64,000 nucleotides of DNA. Source: Puia sp. GTDB lineage: Bacteria; Bacteroidota; Bacteroidia; Chitinophagales; Chitinophagaceae. The translations under genes and the position numbers were made by a program. Shown piece after piece: positions 1 to 8,660 of this stretch. The DNA is taken from the NCBI GenBank assembly GCA_031292515.1, contig JARLGZ010000080.1:62001-126000 (forward strand), given 5' to 3'. Every line of letters begins with the position of its first letter. Position 1 is the first letter of the stretch. The notes beneath the pieces are model-generated. The model saw nothing but the letters and a program-made list of their open reading frames with translations. It had not been told where the DNA came from and did no database searches.

Positions 1-1
1 G

Positions 2-1753
2 GTGAACGAGCCCTCTTCCCATCTTCCCAAAAAGACGCTGACCTGGCATTTTAAGTGCGTCAACACCCGCGATGTCGCCTGGGGAGCTTCCCGCTCATTT
101 ATTTGGGATGCCGCGAAGATCGACTTGCCGAGCGGAAAGAAGGCGCTGGCCCAATCCGTCTATCCTGCCGAGAGCGCCGGAAACGGCCTCTGGGGACGGT
201 CTACCGAATTTGTAAAAGGATGCATCGAATTATATTCCCGGGAATGGTATGAATTCACCTACCCGGTGGCCACCAATGTAGCAGGAATCGTCAACGGCAT
301 GGAATATCCCGGGATCGTCTTCTGCTCCGCCCAGAGCGGTAACGGAGGTCTGTGGAACGTCACCAATCATGAATTCGGTCACAACTGGTTCCCCATGATC
401 GTCGGCTCCAACGAAAGAAAATATGCCTGGATGGACGAGGGGTTCAACACATTTATCAACGGCGTGGATACCCGGGTATTCAATCACGGAGAATTCAACG
501 CAAAAGAAGACATGCAGCGCCTCGCAAAACCCTATTTCGGCCCGAACTCGGAACCCATCATGACCATCCCCGACGTGATCAACAGCAGCGCCCTGGGGGT
601 GGCGGCCTATGCGAAGCCGGCTTTGGCCCTCGATCTCCTCAGGAAATACATATTGGGCGAAAAAAGATTTGACCAGGCCTTCCGTGCTTATGTCGACCGC
701 TGGGCCTTTAAACACCCGACGCCCTGGGATTTCTTCCGGACGATGGAGAATGTCGGCGGCGAAGACCTAGGATGGTTCTGGCGTGGATGGATACTCCATA
801 ACTGGAAACTCGATCAATCCGTAAAAGAAGTAAAATACCCAGGCAACGATCCTTCCAGAGGCGCTTTGATAACCGTTGAAAACCTGGAAGAGATGGTGAT
901 GCCTGTCGTCGTAGCCATTCAACAGGAAAACGGGAAAAAGGACACCATCACCCTCCCGGCCGAAATCTGGCAGAAAGGCCCGCATTGGACCTTTGCCTTT
1001 CATTCCGATTCGAAGATTAAGTCCGTCGTTATAGACCCCTTGCACGAATTCCCCGATATCGACCCTTCCAACAATACCTGGACCGGTGAGGCAATGGTGA
1101 AGCCCGTGCCCGCCGGCGTCTCCGCCAATGACGTCATCGAAAACTACCTGAAGAGCATCGGCGGCAAAGACAAGCTGAAGGCTGTCATGGACCTCTCTAC
1201 GGTGTCCTCCGGCGCAGTACAGGGCCAGAAGATCGTGTTTACCCACAAATACAAGAGCCCCGATAAATACCTGCTGGAAGTCAGTCTTCCCGACCTGAAC
1301 ATGGTGGCGGAGAAACTGATCATCAACGGTGACAGCATCCGGCACACCCAGATGGGAAAAGACGCGGGCCCGATCGATCCGAAAATGAAGCAGTTGATGA
1401 AAGAGGATGAAATGCAGTTCCCCGAATTGAATTTCTCGCAGACCCGATATAAGACCGAACTGACAAGCGTAAAAAATATCGATGGCAACGATGCCTACGA
1501 AATGAAGGTGACCTATCCTTCCGGCGACGTCTATACCGTCTATTATGACGTGAAGACGGGCTACCGGATCAGGGAGATCGTCACCAGCCAGGAAGACAAC
1601 AAAACGGCCACCACGGATTACGGAGACTACCGCGAGGTGAGCGGCATCAAATTCCCTTACAGCGTCGTAAAAGAACTTTCCGCTTTCACCTTTACGCTAA
1701 CGCTGCAAAGTGTGGAAGTGAATGCGGGCCTCGGCGATGCGGTGTTCCAGTAG
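2..1753 (+). CDS. M1 family metallopeptidase, C-terminal part (5' truncated by window)
   Basis: Zinc aminopeptidase of the M1 (gluzincin) family. The visible 583 residues carry the exopeptidase-type motif GMEYPG (about 99-104), the zinc motif HEFGH (123-127) and the third ligand in WMDEGFNTF (E146). An M1 C-terminal region follows, then about 200 residues (from roughly 380) resembling an outer-membrane-lipoprotein-sorting-like beta domain. The frame is open to the window edge, so the true start and any signal peptide lie upstream; the GTG at position 2 is only the first possible start codon in view. The TAG stop is also the first base group of a GTGAGTG heptamer array. Probably exported or periplasmic peptide degradation, as in related Bacteroidota proteins (inference). 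Confidence 0.9.
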   Translation: MNEPSSHLPKKTLTWHFKCVNTRDVAWGASRSFIWDAAKIDLPSGKKALAQSVYPAESAGNGLWGRSTEFVKGCIELYSREWYEFTYPVATNVAGIVNGMEYPGIVFCSAQSGNGGLWNVTNHEFGHNWFPMIVGSNERKYAWMDEGFNTFINGVDTRVFNHGEFNAKEDMQRLAKPYFGPNSEPIMTIPDVINSSALGVAAYAKPALALDLLRKYILGEKRFDQAFRAYVDRWAFKHPTPWDFFRTMENVGGEDLGWFWRGWILHNWKLDQSVKEVKYPGNDPSRGALITVENLEEMVMPVVVAIQQENGKKDTITLPAEIWQKGPHWTFAFHSDSKIKSVVIDPLHEFPDIDPSNNTWTGEAMVKPVPAGVSANDVIENYLKSIGGKDKLKAVMDLSTVSSGAVQGQKIVFTHKYKSPDKYLLEVSLPDLNMVAEKLIINGDSIRHTQMGKDAGPIDPKMKQLMKEDEMQFPELNFSQTRYKTELTSVKNIDGNDAYEMKVTYPSGDVYTVYYDVKTGYRIREIVTSQEDNKTATTDYGDYREVSGIKFPYSVVKELSAFTFTLTLQSVEVNAGLGDAVFQ

Positions 1754-1787
1754 TGAACGGTCAGTGGTGAACGGTGAGTGGTGAGTG
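1753..1787 (+). repeat. Heptamer array at stop codon of M1 peptidase gene
   Basis: Five consecutive 7-base units (GTGAACG, GTCAGTG, GTGAACG, GTGAGTG, GTGAGTG). The first unit starts on the G of the TAG stop codon. It is the same family as the arrays at 1895-1915, 24923, 29829, 29959-30014 and 35860. Confidence 0.85.
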
Positions 1788-1802
1788 GGATGAAGACATT
1801 GT

Positions 1803-1837
1803 AAAAGAGGGGAGCGTTTTCTAAGCTCCCCTCTTTT
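1803..1837. terminator. Bidirectional intrinsic terminator between convergent genes
   Basis: A perfect 13-bp stem (arms 1803-1815 and 1825-1837, AAAAGAGGGGAGC and its complement) with a 9-base loop. The 3' arm ends in T4 and the 5' arm begins with A4, so it can act in both directions. It lies between the convergent M1 peptidase and carboxylate-amine ligase genes, flanked on each side by a heptamer array. Confidence 0.85.
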
Positions 1838-1885
1838 GTTCTCTTTTGTTGTTATATACTACTTATATATATCACCTGGAAAATT

Positions 1886-1917
1886 CTTTTACGATACTCA
1901 CTACTCCCCACTCACTA
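1886..1917 (-). repeat. Heptamer array at stop codon of carboxylate-amine ligase gene
   Basis: Read on the minus strand, the TGA stop of the ligase is followed at once by TAG and three heptamers (GTGAGTG, GGGAGTA, GTGAGTA), then TCGTAAAAG. The 20 bases 1886-1905 (minus) recur exactly at 29839-29858 (plus). Confidence 0.85.
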
Positions 1918-3030
1918 TCACAATCCGTGCAGAAACTGGTCATGTATATAATCCACCACGCTGGTGAGACTGCCGGAGTCGGCGTAGACTTTTAGCTGCC
2001 GGTCGGCGCCTGTGCCCCTTTCGAGCATTTTGGACACGAAGCTGGTGGCGTGACGGCATCCCAGATGATCCACGACATCGTCTACAAAGTCCAGCAATTC
2101 ATACAGGAGCACCCGGGTATTGACTTCTTCCTCTTTGCCGAAATCGATCAGGTGGCCATCGATCCCATACCGGCTGGCCCGCCATTTGTTCTCGTTGATC
2201 AGGGCGCGGGAGTACTGGATATAATTCATGTTCAGGGTCCGCAGCTTATAGATCTTCGCACAGATCGCCTGGAACAGCGCGGCGATGGTCATCGTCTCCT
2301 CGACGGTCATCGGCACATCGCAGATCCGGAATTCTACCGTGTTAAAGAAAGGGTGCACCCGGAGATCCCACCAGATCTTCTTGCCGTTGTCTATGCAGTT
2401 GGTCCTGACCAGCAGTTTTACGAAATTGTCGTACGCTTCGATGCTTTCGAAATACTCCGGGATACCCGTTCGCGGAAATTTATCGAAGACCTTTGTACGA
2501 AACGACTTATAGCCCGTCTGGCGCCCCTCCCAGAATGGTGAATTGGTGCTCAGCGCATAGATATGCGGCAGGAAATACCGGGTGGAATTAGCGATATGAT
2601 TGGCCATTTCCCGGCTTTCCATGCCCACATGGACATGCAGCCCAAAGATCAGGTTGCTGCGGGCGGCTTCCTGCAGTTCGTTTACGATCTCGTTGTAACG
2701 CACATGATCGGTGATCAGCTGGCTCTCCCAATGGCTGAAAGGGTGGGTGCCGGAAGCGCCTACCCAGAGACCGAGTTCGCCCGCTATCTGCGAAATCGTC
2801 TTTCGCAGGACGGACACGTCCTTAAACGCCTCGTCGATGTCGGCACAAATATCCGTGCCTACCTCCACCACAGCCTGGTGCATCTCCGCCTTTACCTTGT
2901 CCTTTATCATCTTCTGCCCTTCGGAAACGATCTTCTGCTCATGGCTTTTCAGCTCACGCGTAGCCGGATCCACGACCATGTATTCCTCTTCGATGCCTAA
3001 CGTGAAGTTCTTGTAATTGATATTCGCCAT
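1918..3030 (-). CDS. YbdK-type carboxylate-amine ligase (GCS2 family)
   Basis: 370 residues, the usual length for YbdK-like members of the glutamate-cysteine ligase family 2. The nucleotide-binding GIEEE motif is at 12-16, and conserved blocks such as GLHVHVGM and WWDLRVHP follow. The family forms amide bonds between a carboxylate and an amine with ATP. The true substrate is unknown, and true glutathione synthesis is not implied. It is the last gene of a minus-strand group with an ATP-grasp ligase and an esterase, 8 bases downstream of a frameshifted Uma2 gene. Two peptide-bond-forming enzymes side by side suggest a dipeptide or modified-amino-acid product (inference). Confidence 0.9.
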   Translation of the reverse strand: MANINYKNFTLGIEEEYMVVDPATRELKSHEQKIVSEGQKMIKDKVKAEMHQAVVEVGTDICADIDEAFKDVSVLRKTISQIAGELGLWVGASGTHPFSHWESQLITDHVRYNEIVNELQEAARSNLIFGLHVHVGMESREMANHIANSTRYFLPHIYALSTNSPFWEGRQTGYKSFRTKVFDKFPRTGIPEYFESIEAYDNFVKLLVRTNCIDNGKKIWWDLRVHPFFNTVEFRICDVPMTVEETMTIAALFQAICAKIYKLRTLNMNYIQYSRALINENKWRASRYGIDGHLIDFGKEEEVNTRVLLYELLDFVDDVVDHLGCRHATSFVSKMLERGTGADRQLKVYADSGSLTSVVDYIHDQFLHGL

Positions 3031-3038
3031 ACAACACT

Positions 3039-3694
3039 TTATTTTTCAAATATTTCATCTACCTGTATATTGAATCCCGGCACGGCCCTGGATTTTAGCA
3101 AGTCGCTGCCCGCATACATCTTCGCGCCACCAAATCTCCCCACGACCTCTCCCGGCCCCCGTTCCCCCTGCCTGTTCGTCTCCGTTTCCAACAGGAAAAC
3201 CACCAGGTTCTCCTCGACGGGGTTGACGACCCAGTATTCCCGCACGCCGGCCTCCTCATACAATTCGAACTTCAGCCGCACTTCCTTTTGTGAATTGCCC
3301 GGTGAAAGGATCTCGATGACCAGGTCCGGCGCCCCGCATACCCCGCGATCGTCGATTTTCGTGGGGTCGCAGACGACGCAGACATCGGGCTGTACGACGT
3401 GGTGATCTCGTCATCCCTTTTGCGGTTTTTTACCGGCAGCCTGATATCGTAGGGCGCGACAAATACCCGGCAAACCTGTCCTTTCAGATGATTATACAAC
3501 TCATTGAATAATCTCCCTCCAACCACCTGGTGCGCCGTATTGGGCACTCCCATCTTGAAGATCTTTCCCCGGAAAAGCTCCAGCCTTTCCTCGAATTTCC
3601 ACCGCATATAATCGGCATAGGTATAGACGAGCGAAGGGTCGGGTTCTTCCACCGTCTGGTAACTGTCATCGTCGACATTGTAAATGGTAAGCAT
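3039..3694 (-). pseudogene. Uma2 family endonuclease-like gene, single-base frameshift
   Basis: Two overlapping reading frames together make one normal Uma2 (PF05685) protein of about 215 residues. The N-terminal half (MLTIYNVDDDS... to DDEITT) is in one frame. The continuation VVQPDVCVVCDPTKIDD...DLVIEILSP and the C-terminal YWVVNPVEE are in another. The frame changes at about 3399-3402, where restoring one G in ACCACGTCGTA gives TTVVQPDV. Uma2 proteins have a PD-(D/E)XK-like fold, are usually present in many copies and have no settled role. An intact paralogue lies at 19163-19768. It could be a sequencing error or a real pseudogene. It interrupts the amidoligase cluster. Confidence 0.8.
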
Positions 3695-3785
3695 ATAGGA
3701 TTGTTTTTAAGGTTTAAAAGTATAAATAAAGCTTTCTCCGGTACCCCGACCGACCGCCTCCCTTTCCCGGGTCAACAGCTCCCGG

Positions 3786-4748
3786 TCAGACCAACGGCAC
3801 ATGTTGACTGCTGCGTCTGATGTATTCTCCCCAGGTGAGGTTATCGATTCCGTCCCGGTGGACCAGCGCCCGCTCTATCGCGTAGTTGGCAGCCGTCTCG
3901 ACGACCCACTCAAAATTGTCTTCGCCCACGCTGGTCCGCTCCGCATCCGGAGCCGGGTTGCAAAAATCGATCGCATAGGGTATGCCGTCCCGGACGGCCA
4001 GCTCCACGGTATTGAAGTCATAACCGAGATACCGGTTGATCCGGATGACGATCTCCTCCATCTGTCGAAGCCTCTCCGCGGAAGGATTGAAATCGTGGGT
4101 ATACCGGAGATGGTGCGGGTTGCGCGGCTCATACCCCATGATGCGGACATACTTGCCGCCGATACAATAACAGCGGTAATATTCTTCAAAGACGATCTCT
4201 TCCTGCAGCAGCATGACGAGTTGCCCGGTCTCGGAATGTTTCTGATAGAACTCCTCCGGGGAATGCAGCTTATAAACATGTTTCCATCCTCCCCCGGCAA
4301 AAGGTTTCATATAAGCCGGGAATCCCGTATAGCTGAAGATACTTTCCCAATCCAGCGGGAAAACCAGGTTGGAGAAGGACTGATCGCTTGTATCCGGCGG
4401 TAGCTCCCGGGATGGCAGGATGACGGTCTTCGGAACCGGGACTCCGGTAAGCGTGGCGAGACAATTATTGAAGAACTTCTCGTCCGCGCTCCACCAGAAC
4501 GGGTTGTTGATGACCGCCGCATCGCAGAGCGCGGCGTTCTTCAGGTAGGCCCGATAGAAGGGCACATCGTGCGATATCCGGTCTACGATGACGGCATAGC
4601 CGGAAGACACCCCTTGCATCACCTTGTCTATGCGCACGGGCTCGGCTACAATCCCCTGCACGTTCTTGCTGTTGATACGTTCGATGAACGCCATGGGGAA
4701 ACTTCTCTCCTGACCGAACAGGATGCCTATTTTTTTATTTCCGTTCAT
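3786..4748 (-). CDS. ATP-grasp domain ligase (RimK-like)
   Basis: 320 residues. After an N-terminal Rossmann-like region (KKIGILFGQE) comes an ATP-grasp fold: the nucleotide-binding AYMKPFAGGGWKHVYK (145-160), acidic residues near LQEEIVFEEY (181-190), and the magnesium/ATP motif VELAVRDGIPYAIDFCNPAPD (about 248-268). These enzymes join a carboxylate, through an acylphosphate, to an amine or thiol. It sits between an esterase and a GCS2 amidoligase on the same strand, an association reported for peptide-type metabolite clusters in Bacteroidota. No signal peptide, so cytoplasmic. The substrate cannot be read from sequence. Confidence 0.88.
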   Translation of the reverse strand: MNGNKKIGILFGQERSFPMAFIERINSKNVQGIVAEPVRIDKVMQGVSSGYAVIVDRISHDVPFYRAYLKNAALCDAAVINNPFWWSADEKFFNNCLATLTGVPVPKTVILPSRELPPDTSDQSFSNLVFPLDWESIFSYTGFPAYMKPFAGGGWKHVYKLHSPEEFYQKHSETGQLVMLLQEEIVFEEYYRCYCIGGKYVRIMGYEPRNPHHLRYTHDFNPSAERLRQMEEIVIRINRYLGYDFNTVELAVRDGIPYAIDFCNPAPDAERTSVGEDNFEWVVETAANYAIERALVHRDGIDNLTWGEYIRRSSQHVPLV

Positions 4749-4878
4749 AAATTCTTTTTTCTTTTTCGTGCGTCGAAAATCGGGTGTGCGACCGGCATCC
4801 GCATCCGCGCGTGTGACCGGAATCTGTCAGCGAAACCGCAAAAAACAAATAGCCGCTATAAACAAAGGACACCATCCT

Positions 4879-5586
4879 TTATCGGATTAAAGAGAGATAG
4901 TGCGGGAACATCTCCTTCCATACCGGCCAGTCATGGGTCCTGTTGGGTCGTATGTCCAGCCAGTGGCTGATATTCTTTTGCGCCAGGATCCGGCTCAACC
5001 GCTCATTTTCCGCCAGACAGCTATCGGCATCGGCCGTTCCCAGGACAATCCCCATGTTCCACAGCGCCGGATCGTTGTCGCCCGGAATAAAATCCACCGG
5101 GTTGTTATAGTAGACCGTGTCGTCATAATAACCGTCCGTGAAGGAGCGGATATCAAAAATGCCGCTCATGGAAAAACAATAACCCGTCATTCCCGGGTGG
5201 CGGAAGGCGAAATTCACCGCGTGATATCCTCCGAAACTGCAACCCCCGACGGCCACCTTTGCATAGGAGGTTTCCCGGAGCGCCCTGGGAGCAATTTCCG
5301 TATAGATCAACTGGTCATAACAATTTTGGTGGTAAGCCCGCCGGGCCGGTGTGATACTCCTGTCATACCAGCTGAAAGCGTCGATGCTGTCGGGGCAGTA
5401 GATCTTGACTTTTTTATTTTCCAGGAACCAACGCGCCGTTTCGATCAGCCCCTGGTCTTTGTACTGATAATACGAGCCTTTCGAAGTAGGGAAGAGGATG
5501 ACGGGCTGCCCTGCTTCTCCAAACACCAGCATTTCGAAATCCTTGCCAAGACTGGGCGACCTCCACTTATGATATTCCTCCCGCAT
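4879..5586 (-). CDS. Alpha/beta hydrolase, esterase family
   Basis: 235 residues with an alpha/beta hydrolase fold of the esterase D/antigen 85-like group. The nucleophile elbow is GGCSFGG with S117. Likely acid and base are D186 or D188 and H218 (RPNRTHDWPVW). No signal peptide. It is the first gene of the minus-strand cluster with the ATP-grasp and GCS2 enzymes and has its own consensus promoter. A second, distantly related esterase is divergent 54 bases away. It may release or trim the product of the ligases (inference). Confidence 0.87.
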   Translation of the reverse strand: MREEYHKWRSPSLGKDFEMLVFGEAGQPVILFPTSKGSYYQYKDQGLIETARWFLENKKVKIYCPDSIDAFSWYDRSITPARRAYHQNCYDQLIYTEIAPRALRETSYAKVAVGGCSFGGYHAVNFAFRHPGMTGYCFSMSGIFDIRSFTDGYYDDTVYYNNPVDFIPGDNDPALWNMGIVLGTADADSCLAENERLSRILAQKNISHWLDIRPNRTHDWPVWKEMFPHYLSLIR

Positions 5587-5590
5587 ATTT

Positions 5591-5622
5591 CAAATTTATT
5601 TTTAAAACAACACAAAAACAAA
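5591..5622 (-). promoter_or_regulatory. Bacteroidota-type promoter for esterase/ligase cluster
   Basis: On the minus strand TTTG (5619-5622) and TAAATTTG (5591-5598) are 20 bases apart, an exact fit to TTTG-N19/20-TAnnTTTG. The start codon at 5586 follows within 5 bases, so the leader would be very short or absent. Confidence 0.65.
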
Positions 5623-5627
5623 TTGAT

Positions 5628-5635
5628 TATTTTTG
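5628..5635 (+). promoter_or_regulatory. Promoter -7 element for divergent esterase
   Basis: TATTTTTG matches TAnnTTTG exactly and ends 5 bases before the ATG at 5641. I see no good TTTG element upstream at the usual distance. Confidence 0.45.
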
Positions 5636-5640
5636 GCGCT

Positions 5641-6489
5641 ATGCAAAGTGTAAAGGGCAGCGGTTTGTTCAATGAAACGATAGTACTGGAATCTGCATCC
5701 TTACACCGTGACGTACAGGTGGATTTCTATTTGCCGGGCCGGGTGGAAGACCCCTCATCCCTTCGCCTGCTGTTGATAAACGATGGACAGGACCTGCCGG
5801 TCATGGACTTCTCAAAGATCCTGGGCGACCTGTACGGCGGAAAGCTTCTCCATCCGATCCTTTGTGCGGGCATTCATGCGTCCAGGGACAGGAAGATGGA
5901 GTATGGGGTCGCCGCCATGACCGACTACCAGGGGCGCGGAGCAAAGGCTGCCCAATATACCGGCTTTGTATTCTCCGAGCTGATCCCCTATATCCTCAAC
6001 CAATACAAGATCACCGGGTTCGCAGAGCAAGCCTTCGCCGGTTTTTCCCTGGGTGCGCTCAGCGCGCTGGACATCGTCTGGAACCATCCCGATTCGTTCA
6101 CCGTAGCGGGTCTCTTCTCCGGTTCTTTCTGGTGGCGTATGAAGGATCAAAAAGATCCGGCCTATAACGATGACACGGACCGGATCATGCACCGCCAGGT
6201 ACGGGAAGGCGGCTATCACCCCGGCCTGAAATTCTTTTTCGAATGCGGGACAAAAGACGAACTGGAAGACCGGAACGGCAACGGAATCATCGATTCCATC
6301 GATGACACCCAGGACCTGATAAAAGAACTGGTGAAAAAAGGGTATGACCCCCGCAAAGACATCCGGTACCTTGAAATTCCCGATGGCAGACATGACGTGG
6401 TGACCTGGGGGCTCGCCATGCCCGGGTTCCTGCAGTGGTTTGCAGGACGAAACGGCCATCTCGCAGAGAATACCCGCCCGGTGGCATAA
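5641..6489 (+). CDS. Alpha/beta hydrolase, esterase (Fes/YieL-like)
   Basis: 282 residues from the ATG at 5641, chosen because a TAnnTTTG promoter box ends at 5635 and the reading frame upstream is antisense to the neighbouring esterase. Features are the LLLINDGQD strand-loop (about 43-51), the nucleophile elbow AGFSLGA with S136, and a C-terminal DGRHDVVTW carrying the likely catalytic histidine. It resembles putative esterases of the enterochelin-esterase/antigen 85 type. No signal peptide. The divergent arrangement with the esterase/ATP-grasp/GCS2 group suggests shared function. The kinase gene downstream has its own promoter. Confidence 0.85.
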   Translation: MQSVKGSGLFNETIVLESASLHRDVQVDFYLPGRVEDPSSLRLLLINDGQDLPVMDFSKILGDLYGGKLLHPILCAGIHASRDRKMEYGVAAMTDYQGRGAKAAQYTGFVFSELIPYILNQYKITGFAEQAFAGFSLGALSALDIVWNHPDSFTVAGLFSGSFWWRMKDQKDPAYNDDTDRIMHRQVREGGYHPGLKFFFECGTKDELEDRNGNGIIDSIDDTQDLIKELVKKGYDPRKDIRYLEIPDGRHDVVTWGLAMPGFLQWFAGRNGHLAENTRPVA

Positions 6490-6494
6490 TACAA

Positions 6495-6525
6495 TTTCAG
6501 GCGGAGAAGGATCCGGCTAGTTTTG
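6495..6525 (+). promoter_or_regulatory. Promoter for kinase/regulator pair
   Basis: TAGTTTTG (6518-6525) is an exact TAnnTTTG box. TTTC (6495-6498) lies 19 bases upstream as a near-consensus -33 element. The ATG is at 6554. Confidence 0.5.
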
Positions 6526-6553
6526 GGTCAACGGATAAACCCCCCGGCGTATT

Positions 6554-7699
6554 ATGAAAAAGTCAATCATTGCTCTCTTACATGCCGCTTATTGGCTCGC
6601 CTATCTGACCCTGATCGCATTCTTCATCAAGCTTGTGCCCGGTTATTCCCGGATCCCGGCGACAAAATCACTGTCGGGCATGGTCCATATCCTTTTCTGG
6701 TCAGGGGTTACCGTATTTGCGGTCATTCCAGGCATATCGGGCTTTTATTCATTCTATAGTATCGGATTCGGCAGGTTCCTGAGACAAAAGAAGATTCCCG
6801 CTTTAGCGCTCTTTGGGATATCTGTGGCTTTGATTACCGGTGTGCTGACAGTCGCGACACTCGGTTTCTTCGTAATTCCACAGCTATTTAGAAACAATGG
6901 TCCGGAGGAACTCATGTATATGACTGTGTTCCTGACCCTTCTGACCCTCATTCATGGAATACTAGGCCTGGTATTGCGGGGGTTTGTGGTGTCCTATGGG
7001 GATATCCAGTTAAAGGAAGACCTGAACAGGAAGAACTACGAGACGGAACTGGCGCTTGTGAAATCGCAGGTCAACCCTCATTTCCTGTTTAACACCATCC
7101 ATAATATCGACGTACTGATCGGGATCGATGCCGAAAAGGCATCGGCGTATCTGAATAAATTATCGGACATCATGCGCTTTATGCTCTACGAGACGAAGAC
7201 GGAGAAGATCGAGCTTTCGAAGGAATTATCCTATATCGAAAAATATATCGATCTTCAGAAGATCAGGACCGCCAATCAAAAATACATCCACTATTCCGTC
7301 GAAGGAGATCCCCTCGATTGGAGGATCGAACCCATGCTGTTCATTCCCTTTATCGAGAATGCCTTTAAGCATGCGGAGAATAAAAAAATCGAAAATGCGA
7401 TCGATATCCGCTTCGTAATCGAAAAAGACCGGATCGTATTCGATTGTACGAACAGCTACCCCGACGGGTCGTCGGCCGGTGCTGACATTGCGGTTTCCGA
7501 TATGAGCGGTTCTGATCCCGATAAGATTATTTCCGGCAAGACCTCTTCCGGTAAAACAGTTCCTGATCAAGGTGGTATCGGGAACGAACTGATCAGGAGG
7601 AGACTGTCCCTGCTGTATCCCGGAAAGCACACATTGGAGCTGAGCCAGACCGGCGGCATTTATAGAGCCAGATTAACTCTCCAAAAAGATGCCCACTAA
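6554..7699 (+). CDS. LytS/YehU-type sensor histidine kinase
   Basis: 381 residues. About four membrane segments occupy the first 145 residues. The His_kinase (PF06580) phosphoacceptor motif NPHFLFN follows (174-180, H176), then the ATPase N-box IPFIENAFKH (264-273) and the G-box GGIGNELIRRRLSLLYPG. Between those boxes lies a low-complexity stretch (about 310-340, SAGADIAVSDMSGSDPDK...) whose DNA shows a 15-base repeat, apparently an expansion rather than a domain. It is operonic with the LytTR regulator at 7709. No dedicated sensor domain is visible, so the stimulus is unknown. Confidence 0.93.
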   Translation: MKKSIIALLHAAYWLAYLTLIAFFIKLVPGYSRIPATKSLSGMVHILFWSGVTVFAVIPGISGFYSFYSIGFGRFLRQKKIPALALFGISVALITGVLTVATLGFFVIPQLFRNNGPEELMYMTVFLTLLTLIHGILGLVLRGFVVSYGDIQLKEDLNRKNYETELALVKSQVNPHFLFNTIHNIDVLIGIDAEKASAYLNKLSDIMRFMLYETKTEKIELSKELSYIEKYIDLQKIRTANQKYIHYSVEGDPLDWRIEPMLFIPFIENAFKHAENKKIENAIDIRFVIEKDRIVFDCTNSYPDGSSAGADIAVSDMSGSDPDKIISGKTSSGKTVPDQGGIGNELIRRRLSLLYPGKHTLELSQTGGIYRARLTLQKDAH

Positions 7700-7726
7700 T
7701 TGTATAAGATGCCCACTAATTGTATA
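7687..7726 (+). repeat. Exact 20-bp tandem duplication at kinase/regulator junction
   Basis: AGATGCCCACTAATTGTATA occurs twice in a row (7687-7706, 7707-7726). Copy 1 holds the kinase stop, copy 2 the regulator ATG. With a single copy the regulator ATG would overlap the kinase stop region, so the duplication separates two formerly overlapping genes. Confidence 0.95.
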
Positions 7727-8452
7727 ATCATAGAGGATGAGCCCCTGGCGCAGGAGAGACTAAGGGGATTTGTCAGCAAGCTTTCTTACCTGAACCTGCT
7801 TTCGGTCTTTGACAATGGCATAGATGCCCGGGCGTTTCTGCGATCGAATGCAGTCGATTTGATTTTTTTGGATATCAACATGGGAGAGTTCTCGGGTATA
7901 CAACTCCTTGAGTCGACAAGCATAGGCTGCCAGATTATTATTATAACAGCCTATCACGAATATGCTTTGAAGGGCTTCGAGCTGAATGTCACCGACTACC
8001 TCCTCAAGCCCTATACCTTCGAACGTTTTCTTCAGGCCGTCGACAGAGCGCAGAATAACTTGCAGAACAACTTGCAGAATAGCCTGCGGAACAACCGGCA
8101 GAACTATCCGGCAAAGGAGGGCCCGGCGCCCGATCTAAAATTTATCTTTGTAAAGACGGAACATCGGCTGGAGAAAGTCGTCCTGGGAGATGTACTGTAT
8201 ATCGAAGGCATGAGGGACTACCGGAGAATTCATACCCTCCACAAACAGATCATGACACTCCGGCCTTTCAGGGAATTCGAACAGGAGATCCCGCCGCGAA
8301 TCATCTGCAGGGTCCACAAATCATTCATGGTCTCGCTGGATAAGATTGAATCCATCGAAAGAGACAGGATCAGGATCCGGGACAAACTCGTACCAATCTC
8401 GGATACCTATAAAAGGAGCTTCTTCGAATTACTCAGCTCCTCCGGCAAATAA
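7709..8452 (+). CDS. LytTR-family response regulator
   Basis: 247 residues from the ATG at 7709; a TTG at 7700 is the only earlier option and lies in the duplicated segment. The receiver domain has IIEDEP near the start, phosphoacceptor D55 in LIFLDINM, and K in YLLKPY. The LytTR DNA-binding domain follows (from about residue 145: FIFVKTEHRLEKV, IEGMRDYRRIH). The interdomain linker (115-134) is a QNNL-type tetrapeptide repeat encoded by five 12-base units. It is paired with the kinase upstream. Possible targets nearby are the divergent esterase cluster or the Oar-like receptor (inference). Confidence 0.94.
   Translation: MPTNCIIIEDEPLAQERLRGFVSKLSYLNLLSVFDNGIDARAFLRSNAVDLIFLDINMGEFSGIQLLESTSIGCQIIIITAYHEYALKGFELNVTDYLLKPYTFERFLQAVDRAQNNLQNNLQNSLRNNRQNYPAKEGPAPDLKFIFVKTEHRLEKVVLGDVLYIEGMRDYRRIHTLHKQIMTLRPFREFEQEIPPRIICRVHKSFMVSLDKIESIERDRIRIRDKLVPISDTYKRSFFELLSSSGK
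8051..8110 (+). repeat. In-frame 12-bp tandem array in response-regulator linker
   Basis: Five 12-base units related to CAGAACAACTTG at 8051, 8063, 8075, 8087 and 8099, encoding QNNL, QNNL, QNSL, RNNR, QNYP. The array lies exactly between the receiver and LytTR domains. Confidence 0.9.
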
Positions 8453-8497
8453 GCAAATCCTGCAACAGATGCCATCGACTTTTCCGCATGGCGCCCT

Positions 8498-8537
8498 AAA
8501 AAAGCGAGGCCGTCTTAAAATAGAGAGACGGCCTCGC
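8498..8537 (-). terminator. Intrinsic terminator downstream of Oar-like receptor
   Basis: A perfect 12-bp stem (arms 8504-8515 and 8526-8537, GCGAGGCCGTCT and complement) with a 10-base loop. On the minus strand it is followed by T6 (8498-8503), the layout of a minus-strand rho-independent terminator. The plus side lacks a T-run. Confidence 0.85.
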
Positions 8538-8660
8538 CCTAATGATCTTACCGCTCAAGCCTCTTAACGGTTAGCGGATCCCATCTCGGTTCTTATCGCA
8601 GATCCAACCCGTCGGCCTAACCCGCAGCCCCGCAGATTCAGCCTCCAGGTCGTTCCTTCA

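Noticed and set aside
1918-3030. True glutamate-cysteine ligase (glutathione synthesis)
   Set aside because: The protein matches the YbdK subgroup in length and motifs. The neighbouring ATP-grasp enzyme is not recognisably glutathione synthetase.
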